The position numbers and the translations under genes are program-made. A stretch of DNA of 64,000 nucleotides from Gyrodactylus bullatarudis (lineage: Eukaryota > Platyhelminthes > Monogenea > Gyrodactylidea > Gyrodactylidae): the NCBI GenBank assembly GCA_012064415.1, contig SSNU01000244.1:186001-250000 (forward strand). Direction: 5' to 3'. Of this stretch, positions 32,106 to 45,500 are shown one piece after another; the first letter of the stretch is position 1; each line of letters opens with the position of its first letter. Under the pieces are notes generated by a model. The model saw only the letters and a list, made by a program, of their open reading frames with translations. It ran no database searches and was not told the origin of the DNA.

Positions 32106-33715
32106 AAAACTTGAGATACTTAAAATTTTGTTTGTCCAATCAAAACCTTAAACCAATCAGATTTCTTCTCAACTTTAATCAATCAATTTTAACCAACGAT
32201 TTCCAATATTTATTTTTAACATTGCAAAAATCGATTTTGCATTTGAGTTCTTGGTAATTATATCCATTAAAAGATCACATTTAACCAGTTCAATATTCAC
32301 GAATTCAAAATAGAAAGTGACCTCTTCCTCATGGAACGTATTTGCTGATCTTTAGAATCCCAAATCGTAAACTTTTTAGGAAAAATCCTAAAATATCATT
32401 TTGTAAGATTGAATGTTTTTCCCATAAAATCATTGTTAATAATAATTTTATTTTGAGTCTTCTCAGTTGTACTTTTACGACAAGAATAAGACAGTAAATA
32501 TGAGAAAAGAAATACAATCTTGAAGAAAAAAGAATTAACTTAAATAAAATGGATGAAAAAAATAATACGAAACTCTTGAGAGTGAAATTAATTGTGAGAA
32601 AGCTCTTTTCATTTATTCTTCTCCTTCAGAAAATAGAAACAACAAATGATTTCTATAGGTATAAACGTGTTCATATGAGAGAATAAGTTTTACACAAAAA
32701 ATGAAGAAATGGCCAACACCAGCTACTTTAAAAAAATTTTAAAGTAATGAGCTAAATTATTGCTTCAAATACATTTTACCCATAAATAGGGGACAAAGAA
32801 TTAGGTCTCTTGTAACTACTTTTTTATCAGAAACTGAAAACTACTAGTGGGATCCATCAGAATCAGAACGAAAGTAAATCTTTGTTCCGAAATATCTTTT
32901 TATGCTTCCCTAATGAGATAAACAAAAATTTTCAAATAAAAAAGTTTTTAATATTTTATTTTCAGGAATTTAACTTGAATCTTAATTTAAAAATTTTGAG
33001 ACTTATTAAAAATGAAATTTACCATATTTTTCATGACTATAAAAACTCTGATGTATCATAAACGTTTTTTATTTGAATATTTTCATGAAAACCTATTTTT
33101 TTGGATAAAATTATTCGAGGATGATTTTCAAAAACGACAACTTGAATTCACTTTAAAAAGGATAAAAACTTTTAAAATTCCATAAAAAAAAAAAATTTTT
33201 TTAATTTCATAGAAATTAGAATGTAAATCTTCAAAATACTTCAAAAATTGATGTAGAATGAAAATTGAGAAAGCACATTTCGGCCAGGGTAGCCAAAAAT
33301 AGAATTGTTAAGGGATCGAATTTTCATTCTTCTTTCATCATACAATTTAAAAACCCACACTGGAGCTAATTTAAGAAAAGATTAATATTGGCAGGTGATC
33401 GCTAAACAATTGCCACTTATTTTATCCTTAGTTTTGATGGAGAAGTTAGTTATAATTAATCTCAAAAAATTATCAGCGATCCTTTTGTCTAAACACAATA
33501 TAACGCAACAATAAAATGTCTATTTTTATCAATATCTCATTGATATTATCAATAACAACTACAGTTCATATTTTTCATCTACTGGCCAGTCTCTACTACA
33601 TAGTATTGAATTACCATCCTTTACTTGTCACTTTTTAATATAGTCTTGAAAGACAAAAACATTCAAAATTAGGCCCAAAATTCCGATTTAGTAAAAAAAG
33701 ATCTAAAATTAATTT

Positions 33716-33850
33716 TGTAATAAAATTTATTAAAACTTAAGTCAACATCAGGACTCTCATCTATGGTCTTCCAAACGTTTCGACGGCGATAGGCTTCACA
33801 CGTCTTCGTCAGTGGTAAGACAAGTTACATCATTACTCATCACAATTTAT
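33716..33850. mobile_element. solo Penelope-like terminal fragment
   Basis: Resembles 22744-22850 (ATAAAATTTATTAAAACTTA, then CCAAACGTTTCGACGG), in the same order and orientation, but without endonuclease sequence. Contains a hammerhead-like core. Confidence 0.65.
33772..33815 (-). ncRNA. hammerhead-ribozyme-like motif, solo copy
   Basis: CTGACGA (33806-33812, minus) and GAAAC (33777-33781) enclose a GACG...CGTC helix. The Penelope arms have GGTG...CACC at the equivalent place, so the helix is kept by different base pairs. Confidence 0.4.
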
Positions 33851-33934
33851 AACTAAACTCAAAAGTTCTACCGATTTTTAAGGTTTATATCAAATAAATG
33901 CTGATATTTGGGATCCAAATAAGAAAAATAATTC

Positions 33935-34225
33935 GAAATCGCATAGAAAAGTTCATTATTGTTGGAAATCGAAAAATTTAGAATACTTTTTCTTGAGATC
34001 AACCTCTATGGCCAAATTCGAATTCTTCGTCTAATGATGATCTCAAATATCCCCATATAACTTTAAATCCTCGAAATCGATGAAAATTTTGAGATCAAAA
34101 GCTCAAAATTCTCTCAAAATAGCCTTATTTTGGCCAAGTGGAATTTTTTTAGAAATCTCTCTTATTTCAACAATCGATGGTCTCATTCAAAAATAGTCAA
34201 TTCGCATTTTCATGTTAACTAGCTT
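33935..34225. repeat. degenerate family B MITE copy
   Basis: Contains the interior words TGGCCAAATTCGAATTCTTCGTCTAATG and ends near CATGTTAACTAGCTTT, as in other family B copies. Confidence 0.5.
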
Positions 34226-34621
34226 TATTTCCAGACCCCAACAATAGCAGCATGTGAAATTAAAAAATTAATAATAGCAACATTTGAAAGAGAGAGTATA
34301 AATACAGAATCAAATTTAATGAATTTCTCCCTACTCATTATTCACATCATTTGCATACTAGTAGACAATAGAGTCTGAAATTGCATTCTGAAAAAAATAA
34401 TGATTTGAAAGAAATTTTGATTGATAAGAATAGAAAAGAATTTCGAATCAAATACTTTGGTAGTCTGGTTAGGAGGAAATTTCTTCCCTCCATAATCTCA
34501 GGTATGGCCCAATAGACTTGAATTGATTCATTTAGTCAAACTTAATACTACTCGAGTATTTTTTTTGTATTTCTCTGCTTAAATCAAGCCAAAACGATAA
34601 AATTCTGAATATAATGTATAC

Positions 34622-35102
34622 TAGACTTGTATGAAATTTCGTAAAACTGATGAAACCGCCTGTAATTTTGTTGAAATAATCTTTGAGCTATTTCTAAATC
34701 ATTCCACCATGTCTGGCTGAGTCAACTGTTTAAATGATTCTTGTATCATATAAACAAACTTTCGGAAATTTTCAAATTTTGAACGTTCTTAATATTCTCT
34801 TGATTTATATTTTCATTAAAAACTTTTACATTCAAAATCCAAGATATAAAAAAAGAATTTGAATAAAAAATTAAAACTGTTTATAACTGCATAAAATTAA
34901 TAAAATCGAATATAATTAACAAAAATTAAAATAAAAAACGTTCAAAATTTGAAAATTTCCGAAATTTTGTTTATATGATACAAGAATCATTTAAACAGTT
35001 GACTCAGCCAGACATGGTGGAATGATTTAGAAATAGCTCAAAGATTATTTCAACAAAATTACAGGCGGTTTCATCAGTTTTACGAAATTTCATCCAAGTC
35101 TA
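34622..35102. mobile_element. 481-bp hAT-type MITE with 8-bp target duplication
   Basis: The ends are TAGACTTG and CAAGTCTA, flanked by perfect ATGTATAC repeats (34614-34621 and 35103-35110). The arms of about 180 bp are almost perfectly inverted (for example TTGACTCAGCCAGACATGG), so the whole element would fold into one hairpin. No coding capacity. Confidence 0.88.
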
Positions 35103-35110
35103 ATGTATAC

Positions 35111-37867
35111 AAACAAAAAGAATATTTAGTTTAGCATTTTCTCAACTTTGAGTCTTGTTTAAATATTATAAAACATGTCAACGGAAATTCAGATTTATTC
35201 AATATTATTAATTTATTTATGAATTTACGACCTCTAACAATCTCGTTACGTAGCATTACTACCATACTACATAGCATAGAAAATAGACAAGAATTTAAAA
35301 TTGCATTGAAACACATAAAGAGACAGTTTCCTTTGTAGAACTGTGAATAGCTCCGCATTTTCGGCATTTTGCCATTTGAGTATTTCCATCAATCGAGCCT
35401 ATATCTACTAATAATTATTTGAAATTTAAAATTTTATACAAATAAAAGAAAAATTCTTTTCTCATTTTATTATTTTACCAAATTTATATTTTGGCAATTT
35501 TACGGACGAGGCTTAGCCATGTTCGAAGCTTAACATGTTCGTGTAGGTGTGTTTTTTTAATAATATTTGCTATACCCAAGTTATTTTGACAACTACAAAT
35601 TAATTTGTCCGTCAAGGAGACACTAAAAAGTCATGATGATACGCTGCAAGTAACAAGCTATAAGCTATGAAAAAACCATACAATCTAGCATATATACGTG
35701 GGGGCACAAAAAATATAACCTAAAGATGAGTTTTTAGGAAAAAAAACAATAAAAACATTTTCCAATCAAAGTCTTAAAGAAAGACTTTATTTTAATTAAA
35801 TAACTACTCATGAGTATTCATAAAACATAATTACTAAATGAACTAGTCTTCATTAAAATTCCTGATGCAGAGGAATATATGATAATCATATATGAGCTCA
35901 CTTAAGGAAACTTAGTGAAAGAATTTTTTAACTGAGCTCGACATTTCATGACAGACTTTTGAGCAGACCTATCATAAGAGCATGTAAAAATGATACTTTT
36001 TATAAATTGCAATAAAAAATATTTAGAAGGATAAAGATATTAAAAATTTATTACAATTTTTTCCTTATAGTGGTATATACTTTAAGTATACTTGCAATTA
36101 ATTTTAAGGTTACTTATTGTTTTTAGATACTAAATCCTGACAAACTCAAATAGACTTTTCAAGACTTTTGAGGTCCTAGTTATAAGTAATCAGAAGATAT
36201 CTGAGGTAGTTGACATGAATTCACTATTTTTACAAAGAACTCAATATTTATCTCAGGATAGCCAGAAAAAAATTATTTTCTGAGTCCCATAGTACAATGA
36301 GACCACAAATTGTTGGAATAAGAATAATTTTTAAAATTCAATAAAATGTTTAGTCTATTTAGAATCTGAATTTTAGATGCAGAATTTTTCCAGGAAGAAA
36401 GCCAAGTTAAAATTTAATTGCGAAAAATTAGACATGGCAGAAGCAACAAAATCGAATTTGTGACTCTTGAGAACCCACTCATTTACCAAGTAGTTTTTAC
36501 CATTGCAATTCTCTTTCATTCATTGCAATATCGTGTTAGGATAATTTTTCAGTAATTCATGTCAAAATTTTAACTTGAAAATTTATTTTTTTTTGAATTT
36601 GAGATAGAACGTGGGTTGGAATGTAAACATCTAATTTTATAGATTTCCTTAGATATTTTTTATGGCTGATATATAAAACTTTTAACGTGTGTGATCTAAA
36701 TTTATTGCTGTTCTATTGGATTTTTATATTCAAGAGTGATCGAATTCTAGAAAATCAATTGATTCAGATTTACGAATAATTCTCTGAATGTATTTCAGAT
36801 AAAATCATCTAGTTGGCATGAAGATGATAATTTACTATTTTTACAAAATATTGATACAAGTGATAATTGGTTTCTTTTTCTACCGGTGATCCTGGAAAGT
36901 GACGTTTGATTGCTTTCACCCCTTGAAATTATAAATTATAATTTTCAACTTAAAGTTTTAAACCCGAATTCATCGAAAATAGTTGCAAATTGTAGTTCTT
37001 TATTTCGTGTAAAACTTGAGATTTGCTTTTTTCTTCCAACCTTTTCGACTTTTTTCCTTATTCATGGATGGAAAAAGTTTGTCTCAAAGAAGAAAGATTT
37101 TCTAGCCTTGCCTATTTCTTGCGAAATAACTGAAATTGGAATTATAAAGATTCTTACCAGATTTTTTTATCCATCTTAATTTGAATTCTTCAATGATTCA
37201 TCTCTTGACACATTGAAATTTAAATTCAAACAACTGAAAGGTTTTCGAATCTTTCATTCATCCCTCAATCATACAAAAATGTCATGTATTGTCAAAGGGA
37301 TAGAAATTAAAGTAACAAGAATTTCTAAGAAACAAGTAAAAAGAGATATAAGTTAGGAACAATATACTAGAAATCATTTATTTCATTGAAAGTAATAATA
37401 CACTTCAAAATCAATTTCAGACATTTAAAAAATAAGAGTTTACCTTTTGATTAAAATTGTTTTTTTTCACAGTTGACGTTTTCATTCATCTGTGTAAAAA
37501 TATTGAAGGAATTTTTCAATACATATCTCAAACATACTTGGCATTGTTAAAAATTAAACAAAAATTTCATGAGTCAGTTTCCATAGGACAATGAATCAGT
37601 CTGTTGTCAGAGTACACTATACACACATAAAGTTTCTCTCAATTACAAGTCACCGAGATTAATCTAAGGATAAAAATACAGAGGGAAAAGATTCCTTCAC
37701 TTCACAAAATGTAAAAGGCTAATCTTTACATTCTTCTTCTTACTCATGCATTTTTTCCAATGCGCAAAATATGGGAGTTTCAAGCTAATCTAGCACATCA
37801 AAAACATGAGCTATAGGGGAAGGGTCGATAGATATTTTAATAATAAATTTATCTCGAAAAGAATAAG
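35111..37867. other. intergenic with family B end fragments
   Basis: No gene supported. Pieces of family B termini (GACATGAA..GA.AATTTACTATTTTTAC) occur near 36213 and 36812. Confidence 0.4.
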
Positions 37868-38582
37868 CCTAATTGACATGAAGACGAGAATTTACTTTTT
37901 TAGTAAACAACTCAATATTTTTCTTTAGAAAGTCAGAAAGTCGAATTCCATAATGAAATACGCCAATAAGCTGGGGAAATTAAAAAGATTTTCTGAAATA
38001 AAATTCACTCTGACCAAAATTAGGCCGTTTTTTGAATTTCAAAAAGGCACCGAATTTCCCCTTTTTCAACTTTCAAACCCAAAGTTTTTATCGGATCCAA
38101 AAATTTGAAGCAGTTAAATTCAGATATTCGAGATCAGCATTAGACAAAGAATTCGAATTCGGCTGCAAAAATTCACAGAAACCCGTTATTAATGTGGGAA
38201 ATCGAAAAATTTTGATTTATTGATTATCACGAAGGGGAATGATCCAAACTTTTCTTGGAAACTGTAGATTCCTTTCTAACTTCACGGTCCAATTTGAATT
38301 CTTTGTCTAATGCTGATCTCGAATATCTGAATTTAACTGCTTCAAATTTTTGGAACCGATAAAAACTTTGGGTTTAAAAGTTGAAAAAGGGGAAATTCGG
38401 TGCCTTTTTGAAATTCAAAAAACGGCCTAATTTTGGTCAGAGTGAATTTTATTTCAGAAAATCTTTTTAATTTCCCCAGCTTATTGGCGTATTTCATTAT
38501 GGAATTCGACTTTCTGACTTTCCAAAGAAAAATATTGAGTTGTTTACTAAAATAGTAAATTCTCATCTTCATGTCAACCAGC
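37868..38582. repeat. family B MITE, long full copy
   Basis: Ends CCTAATTGACATGAAGACGA and TCTCATCTTCATGTCAACCA. Arms of about 250 bp (37868-38165 and 38290-38582) are inverted copies. Confidence 0.8.
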
Positions 38583-41500
38583 TTTATGCTAAAAGAGTAC
38601 TTTTACTCACTTATTCAGAGTTTTACAAACGTACAAAACAATACTCTGTTCAAATGATAGAACTTTGATTGTAGTTATTTTTAAATAAAATATTTAGGTG
38701 AAAAATTTCTTACTACTGTATTCAGGAATTCATGATAATTATAATTAGGGCCACAAACTTGCATGCATAAATATTCCCAATTTCAACTAAGTTACTTCTA
38801 AAACATTTGAATTTCCGGTTACTCCTTAGAACATTCGCCCCCTCTTGTTCTGCAGTTATTTATCTGAATGACGAAGAGTCTAAGGGTTTTTTTATCATCG
38901 ATGACATGAAAACGAATTTCTTGCGGTGTTTATCCAAAATTTAGAAATATTTTTAATAGATAAATTGTATTTTTGTCCATAAACCTTTTCATAATGGTAT
39001 CTTTTTAAATATTTTTTTGATATGTCAAAAAGGATGAAAAATTCTTGTAAGAATACATATTTTCAAAATTTTAAATACATATTGATAATAAAGCCTAGAT
39101 ATTATATTTCTCATTTTTCCACCAATGCAATTTAAAGAAAGTTTTTTCCATTCTTATCAACTAACTGATATAACATGATAGAGAGTTGAAAATGTTTCTT
39201 TCAAACTCAACACATCAGTATTTACTTAAGATTGTATAATCCAACAGGAATTTTTAATTGAAATATAAAAGATGGAAATGATAATTAATCAGAATGATTA
39301 TGATGATATCAATCTTTAGGTACACACACACATATGAAAGGTATGAACTTGCATTGACCTGAATTAAATCCGAATTTTTCGATTTATTACCTACAATACA
39401 ACTGATAATAATGATTGTATTTTTATTAATTAAGTTATATATACGAGATGTTCTCTATTTCTCAATGATCATTTGGGCAGAATAATAATCAATACGTAAG
39501 CTATTCAATTTTTTTATTGAATGCCTCAATTCTGATCAGTCTCAACATGGAGATCATCTCAAGAAGGACATATGAATCTAAGCAGTGAATTATCTAAATG
39601 TAAAACTATAGTTGGAAATCTTAACCTGGAATGAAGATGGGGTCTTATGATTTAAAAAAAATTATAAATTATTTCATCAAGTAATCGAATTAGTTATTAC
39701 TAGAGCCTTAAAATGCTTATTTTAACCAGCTATTCCCTCTGTTATGAAAAACATTTAAAACTGAACCAAATTGACATGAAGATGAGAATTCACTATTTTT
39801 ATAAAAGTGAAGTATTAAGTATTATCTCTATTTGTCAAATACTCGAAATGATCTATTATCAAATCTTATAAACTGTTTGCTGACTGTGAATCTAGAATAG
39901 CTCATTGATTCTTTGACAACCTGTGCTCGGAAATAATCTCCCCATGATTCTTCGAATTTCATACTCTTATGCTTACAGACTTAGGAATAGAGAGATATTT
40001 TTATCCACCTCTGGATAGTGAGAGCAAAGAGAATAGGTCTGTTTTTACTGTTTATGAATGAAATAAGGATTCGTTTGTAAAAGATAAGTTTATATATTCA
40101 AAAAATCCTGTTTCAAATCAAGAAACAGTGTGGGGTCTTTTTGACCCCATTCATTCAATATGTTACAATTCAATACTTTTCGAATTTTTTAGATCTTAAC
40201 AAATTATTCTTGGGTATTATTTTTTGAGGCTCTAGTTATTACTAATAATTAGGGCAGTAACTCAGAGGGCATATTTCTCAGAAAAATTAGCAAAAATGTT
40301 AGTATTTTGAGCAAAACTGTGGCAAAATTTTTACGATATTTAGCAAAAATTCTTTTTGGTATGAAAGTATCAAATTTATTCAACTTCTATTTGCATAAAA
40401 TATAAAATTTTTTTTATTTTTTTGTCTAAAATATTTCATCTTTTCATTTAGGAAAGATTCACAAAGTCTTAGGATTTTTACCAGTAAGAAGAAAGAAGTT
40501 TAAGTCTAAGCATTATCTATCGCAGGCTTGCGGAAAAGTATTAGCAATGAATGGGCATGGTTTATCTTAATAGCAGAAAATTAGCAAAGTTATCTCGACT
40601 ATCATAAGGCTTAGAAGATCAAAATTTATTGTGGCTAATTCGTATCCATCATATTCAAAATAGCAAATTTACTGCCTTACTAATAACTTATTTTCTGTTT
40701 GAATTTAATTTGAGTGCTGCTAAACTTTCTGATTGTCCAAGTTTGATTCAAGTTTTGATCGCTCAGTTACTTGGAGATTGTCATCTCAAATTTTCCATAT
40801 TTTTCTCAGAAAAAAGGCTGATATGTTTGGCAGTAAATCTTTCCTATATTGTTCATATATAAAATATTTATATGGTTCAAATTCAATTTGACATAGAAAA
40901 GAGCAAAAGATCGACTGTTGATCTAGAAGAACAAGAGGTACTTTACATTCTAAATGCTACATTAATGTATAAATTTTGTTTTTTAATTTCTTTGATCATG
41001 AACTTTAATAATCTTTGAAAGAATTCTCTTATCTTCAACTTAAAATATTATATGTACAAAAACATTGTCTAGTCCCATTTTAAATGAAAGAAAAATGAAT
41101 AAAGTATGTACAACATAAGACGTTGCCTATTTTTTAATGTTCCATCAACATATCTACATAGGCAAGTCAAATATAATTCAGTCTCTCTCTAAAATACAAT
41201 TTATATTCTGAACATTTATTTTGGGAGAGTTGTGAGTTTTTGAATTTTTAAAACTTGCTTTGTCGTAAGCCAACTGTATCTTAAATATGAACCTTTTCTC
41301 AGATATAAAGTTCATATTATGAACACATTGAACTTAACATGTCCAACAGGTTGGTTTGTTGTCTTGAGAAATAAGAAACTTGTTAAAATTTGCTGTCAAG
41401 GGATTGAAAGTAAACATCTTCAATGAGTCATTTTTACTCTTCTGTTCCTCGTGCAATCAGAAAATGACCTTGTTGTTGATCAGTCTACTCAGAACAGCTC

Positions 41501-42536
41501 GTAACAGATCATAACTATTTAAAGATCTCATATTGAAAAAAAACTTGAGATTATTTCCTAGCTTTCTGAAAGATGAAAAGTATCACTTACTCTTGAAGAC
41601 GAGAGTTGCCAAAAATTGCTGTAGGTATTATCATATTATAATGTACATTAGACCTCGATGAAAATTTCAGATCTTAAAAATTTTTCAGGAGAAAATTGAT
41701 ATGGTATTGTAGATTACTTTAAGCTTTCAAAAGTCTCATAAAATCGTTTCCTCATAATGCTAAAATGATTTTAGTACTAACATTGAAATATGGTTCGCGG
41801 GTTTTGATTTTCGTGATACTTAAATAAAAATTCCTAATTTTGTTTAAGAAACATTTTAAAAATTTGTTTCAATAAGAAAAGTTTATAAATAAATTTGCGA
41901 ATTTATATCGATAAGATTTATCAGCAGCAAAAATATTACCAAGTTAGCTAGAATTAATTTCTTATGTTAATATCAGTTTTTTAGTGTATCACTCCATTAT
42001 GAAAATTCATATACATATTGAATGGGAAACCTAAGATACTATAGAAATAACCTCGGTTGCTAAATATATCTTGGGATAATTTTCTGTTTCCCAAAACTAA
42101 TAATGAGATCCTTTCTTCCGATTACTGAAAAAATGTCATGGTCATTTCTAGGATTACTTATATGTAGTCTTATTGTTGACAAAAAAAATGACAGAACTAC
42201 TTACAAAAAATATGTTTTCTTTTTAAATAAAATTTAGCATTAGTGATTGAGGGTTTTCTGTAAAATGTGAAAACTTAATTCAAATAAAAATAGATCTAGC
42301 TACTATCAAGTAAAGATTTTATGAGTATAAAGAAAAAATAGCTAAGAGAAACTATCCAATAGAAATCTAGTAGAATGTGTAAATTTCCAAGTTGCTTTCT
42401 ATCATTGGATAGATGAATATATCTTACTTAAGGCCTAACTTGTTAGGAATATAAAATTATCTGAAAACATTTCCCACACTCTGAGGTTTAAATGTTTTAA
42501 GTAAAATCATCCGGAATAAGAAGCAAATCTCATACA
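38583..42536. other. intergenic upstream of the stomatin gene
   Basis: No exon that I can support on either strand, and no promoter motif clear enough to call. A family B terminus is near 39772. Confidence 0.4.
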
Positions 42537-45500
42537 ATGGCTTGGTCACCAAGTGCAATGCCAACGTTAGTGCCAGCACCGGAGCCGGCAAGTAAGCCGG
42601 AGAGAACAAAGTCTATATCGGAAATGCCTGGTAAATCAGCTGTAATCGATTCGAATCTTGTTATAAAAAAGAACTGTCCCAAAGCATCCATACCAGCTAT
42701 GACAATACTTCCAAGGAACGTACTCAACATAAATATACCTGATATTCCAGTTAATACGAGTGGAATGTTTACACAGACTTCATCAACTGGTGGATTAAAA
42801 ATTGGTGAAGAGGAATGGCGTAGGTGCATGTTGGAGACCAAGAAACAGGCCCAATATCGCCAACTACGTTTTGCAAGCAACAAGAGTATACATATTGATG
42901 AAACATGGTTCTTTGAGAAGATACTCCGTGTTTTCGTTTATGTTTTAATATTCCTTGGTCTTCCGTTCTCATTAGTATTTTGTTTAAAAGTGAGTATCTT
43001 TATTATAAACGTAATCTTTATAACTCCATTAACCTAAAGAAGAAATAAATCTTTTTTAAGGATAGCAAAAATTTGTAAGAACCTAGATTCGCGTACTGTT
43101 TTTTCCATCAAAGGTTCTATATAAGGAGAAAGTTCGCTTTCAATCTTTCTGAAACTTATGTAGGTTGCATAAAGAATTTGAATCATTCAACTGGGGAATT
43201 TTGAAGTGAGAATAATTGATTCGAGGTAAAGAGTTGAAATATTCATTGGGGTGACTTTTGGAAAAATTTTTCTTGGGGTGAATTTTGGAATTAACCCTTA
43301 AAAATTTAATTTACTTCACTTCTATTAATTTTCTGACCTATTCAGATAAGCGTTCAATTTTTAATTTTGTAGTCGAAAAAGTTTACATATGTTCAGACAT
43401 TATAAAGAATTTGTAATTTTACATACATCGGACGTTTATTTAACATTCTAATGACAAAAAGTATATTCTTTTTTCAAACTTTAGAGCTTAAATGCATTTA
43501 GATCGTGCATCGTTTTTTGAGTGATGAACTTTATTCACTCTGTAAAATCAATCTCGCCTTTTTTCCGCAAACAGTCTCAAATCCATTAGGAAATTTCCCT
43601 ACCATAGTTTATATTAAATATTTTTTTTTAATTTTCCTCTTCTTTTCAATTCTCGATTGTTCTTATTTTCTTTATAAAACTGTATTTTATACTAAATAAC
43701 ACTCAAAATAATGAATTTTACTGTGATCATTACTTTTATCAAAATATAAAAATTCATCCGTAAATTTCCATGCTGATGCCGAAATGAGTATTATTCAACA
43801 ATAAGTAAAAGAGAGAAATTAATAAAAACATGGATCACATAAGTTGAATTATAATTATAATATAAAACTTCATCCACGATTCAAAAGAGCGGACAATTTT
43901 ACTTTGTCATGTTCGGAAAGCATCCAAAATTGCGAGTACATTACAATTTCCTGAACCTTTTAAGATGGTAAAACTCTGGGCACAGATTCGAAATCAGTAT
44001 GAAAATTTTTATAATTTGATAAAAAGTCCATGATCTCACTACTCACTACCACCCGTGTTAGTTATTTATTTTGACTCCAGATGTTGCTAGTTCCTCCAAG
44101 AACTTTCTCAACCTTAATTCTCAATAGAGTTGGACAATGCCATTTAAATAGTTATTTATCCTTTCAGTCATTACCATTGTCAAATGAAGCATAACTTTGT
44201 TCACATGTAATGAACTAGAAAATCTTGTATGTGTCCAATCTTTGTTTCGATATTGTCTCAAAAAATATAGATGAAAGTAAAATTTATTCTCCCCTCATAT
44301 CATCCATGAAAAAGACTCTTTTTTGCCTTTCCTTTATAGTCTAGTAAAATTTGAAGGGTACACGCAATGTCTAAGAAGATGTAATCTTAAAAATACAACA
44401 AATAAACAATGAGAATTATTATGACGGTAAGGATTATGATGCTCGAAAAAAGATTCAATCTAATTACCTAGAATATTGAGAAATTATTATGGTAACACGA
44501 AAGAACATTTTCACTCATCTCAAAGGCTTCTTACCTTACGGCTAGGCTTAACCTTACATTTTTTGAAAAATATCTCTGTGGTCCTGGCTTATATATTCAA
44601 ATCAACTGAGTCTATAATGTATAAGTTTAGATAATCTCTTGAATAGATTTATCACTCTAATAGCGGATCAAGAAAAATTTCAAATTACACTTATTTGAAA
44701 AATAGGTATTTAGTCTATTTTTGATTTGAATCAATTACATTTTTGACTATAGTTATTTCATTTTTCACACTTTTGACTACACTTTATGCATTGAGAAAAA
44801 AATCTATCACACAAGGTTTAGTCAATTTGATTCATTTCACATCTTCATATTTTGATTCTAGTCGTTTCAGCCTAGGTCGACCTCGTTTTCGAGTTTTTAA
44901 AAAATTCTCATAATTTCTCTTCTGATCCTTGTTTGAGGGAAAGCCTTCCTCTTTTACGTCTGACAGAATATTCCAATAATTTAGAAGGTATAATTTATTT
45001 AATATCTTTATTGAATAAGTAGTTCTGGGCGATTCTGTTAGAAAAGCAGTTTGAAAGTATGATTTGATAGCATACCTAAAAACAAGTATTTAAGTAACTA
45101 TCAAATAAAAAGGTATATAATTTCTTCATGAGCCTTTTTAAAAATTGGCTCAGTTTTCATTTTCCTGTGTGTCAATTTGGACATCAAACATGGCTGAGTC
45201 TGCAGCGCTTAAAGATATACGTAATCTTCATCCATTGCATGCTACATTTGTAAATTTTGCTTGGTGATTTTCGAAAAGTTTTAAAAAAGTTCAACTTTCT
45301 AAAACAATGCACTACAAAAATTTTGTCCAAAATTTAACGATTACTTCTTGGCCGCATCAATTGTTGCTCGAAAACTTAAAGTTCTGAAAAACAAAAATTT
45401 TAAACGTATTCAATGTTGATTCAGAGGCCAACTCTGATATTATACGTGTTGGGAATCTTGAAGAAGTGGTTCTATTAATTAATCTGGCTATCCATGTATT

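Noticed and set aside
42530..42883. 117-codon minus-strand frame opposite stomatin exon 1
   Set aside because: It is a shadow of the plus-strand exon, which has the conserved membrane hairpin and in-phase splicing.
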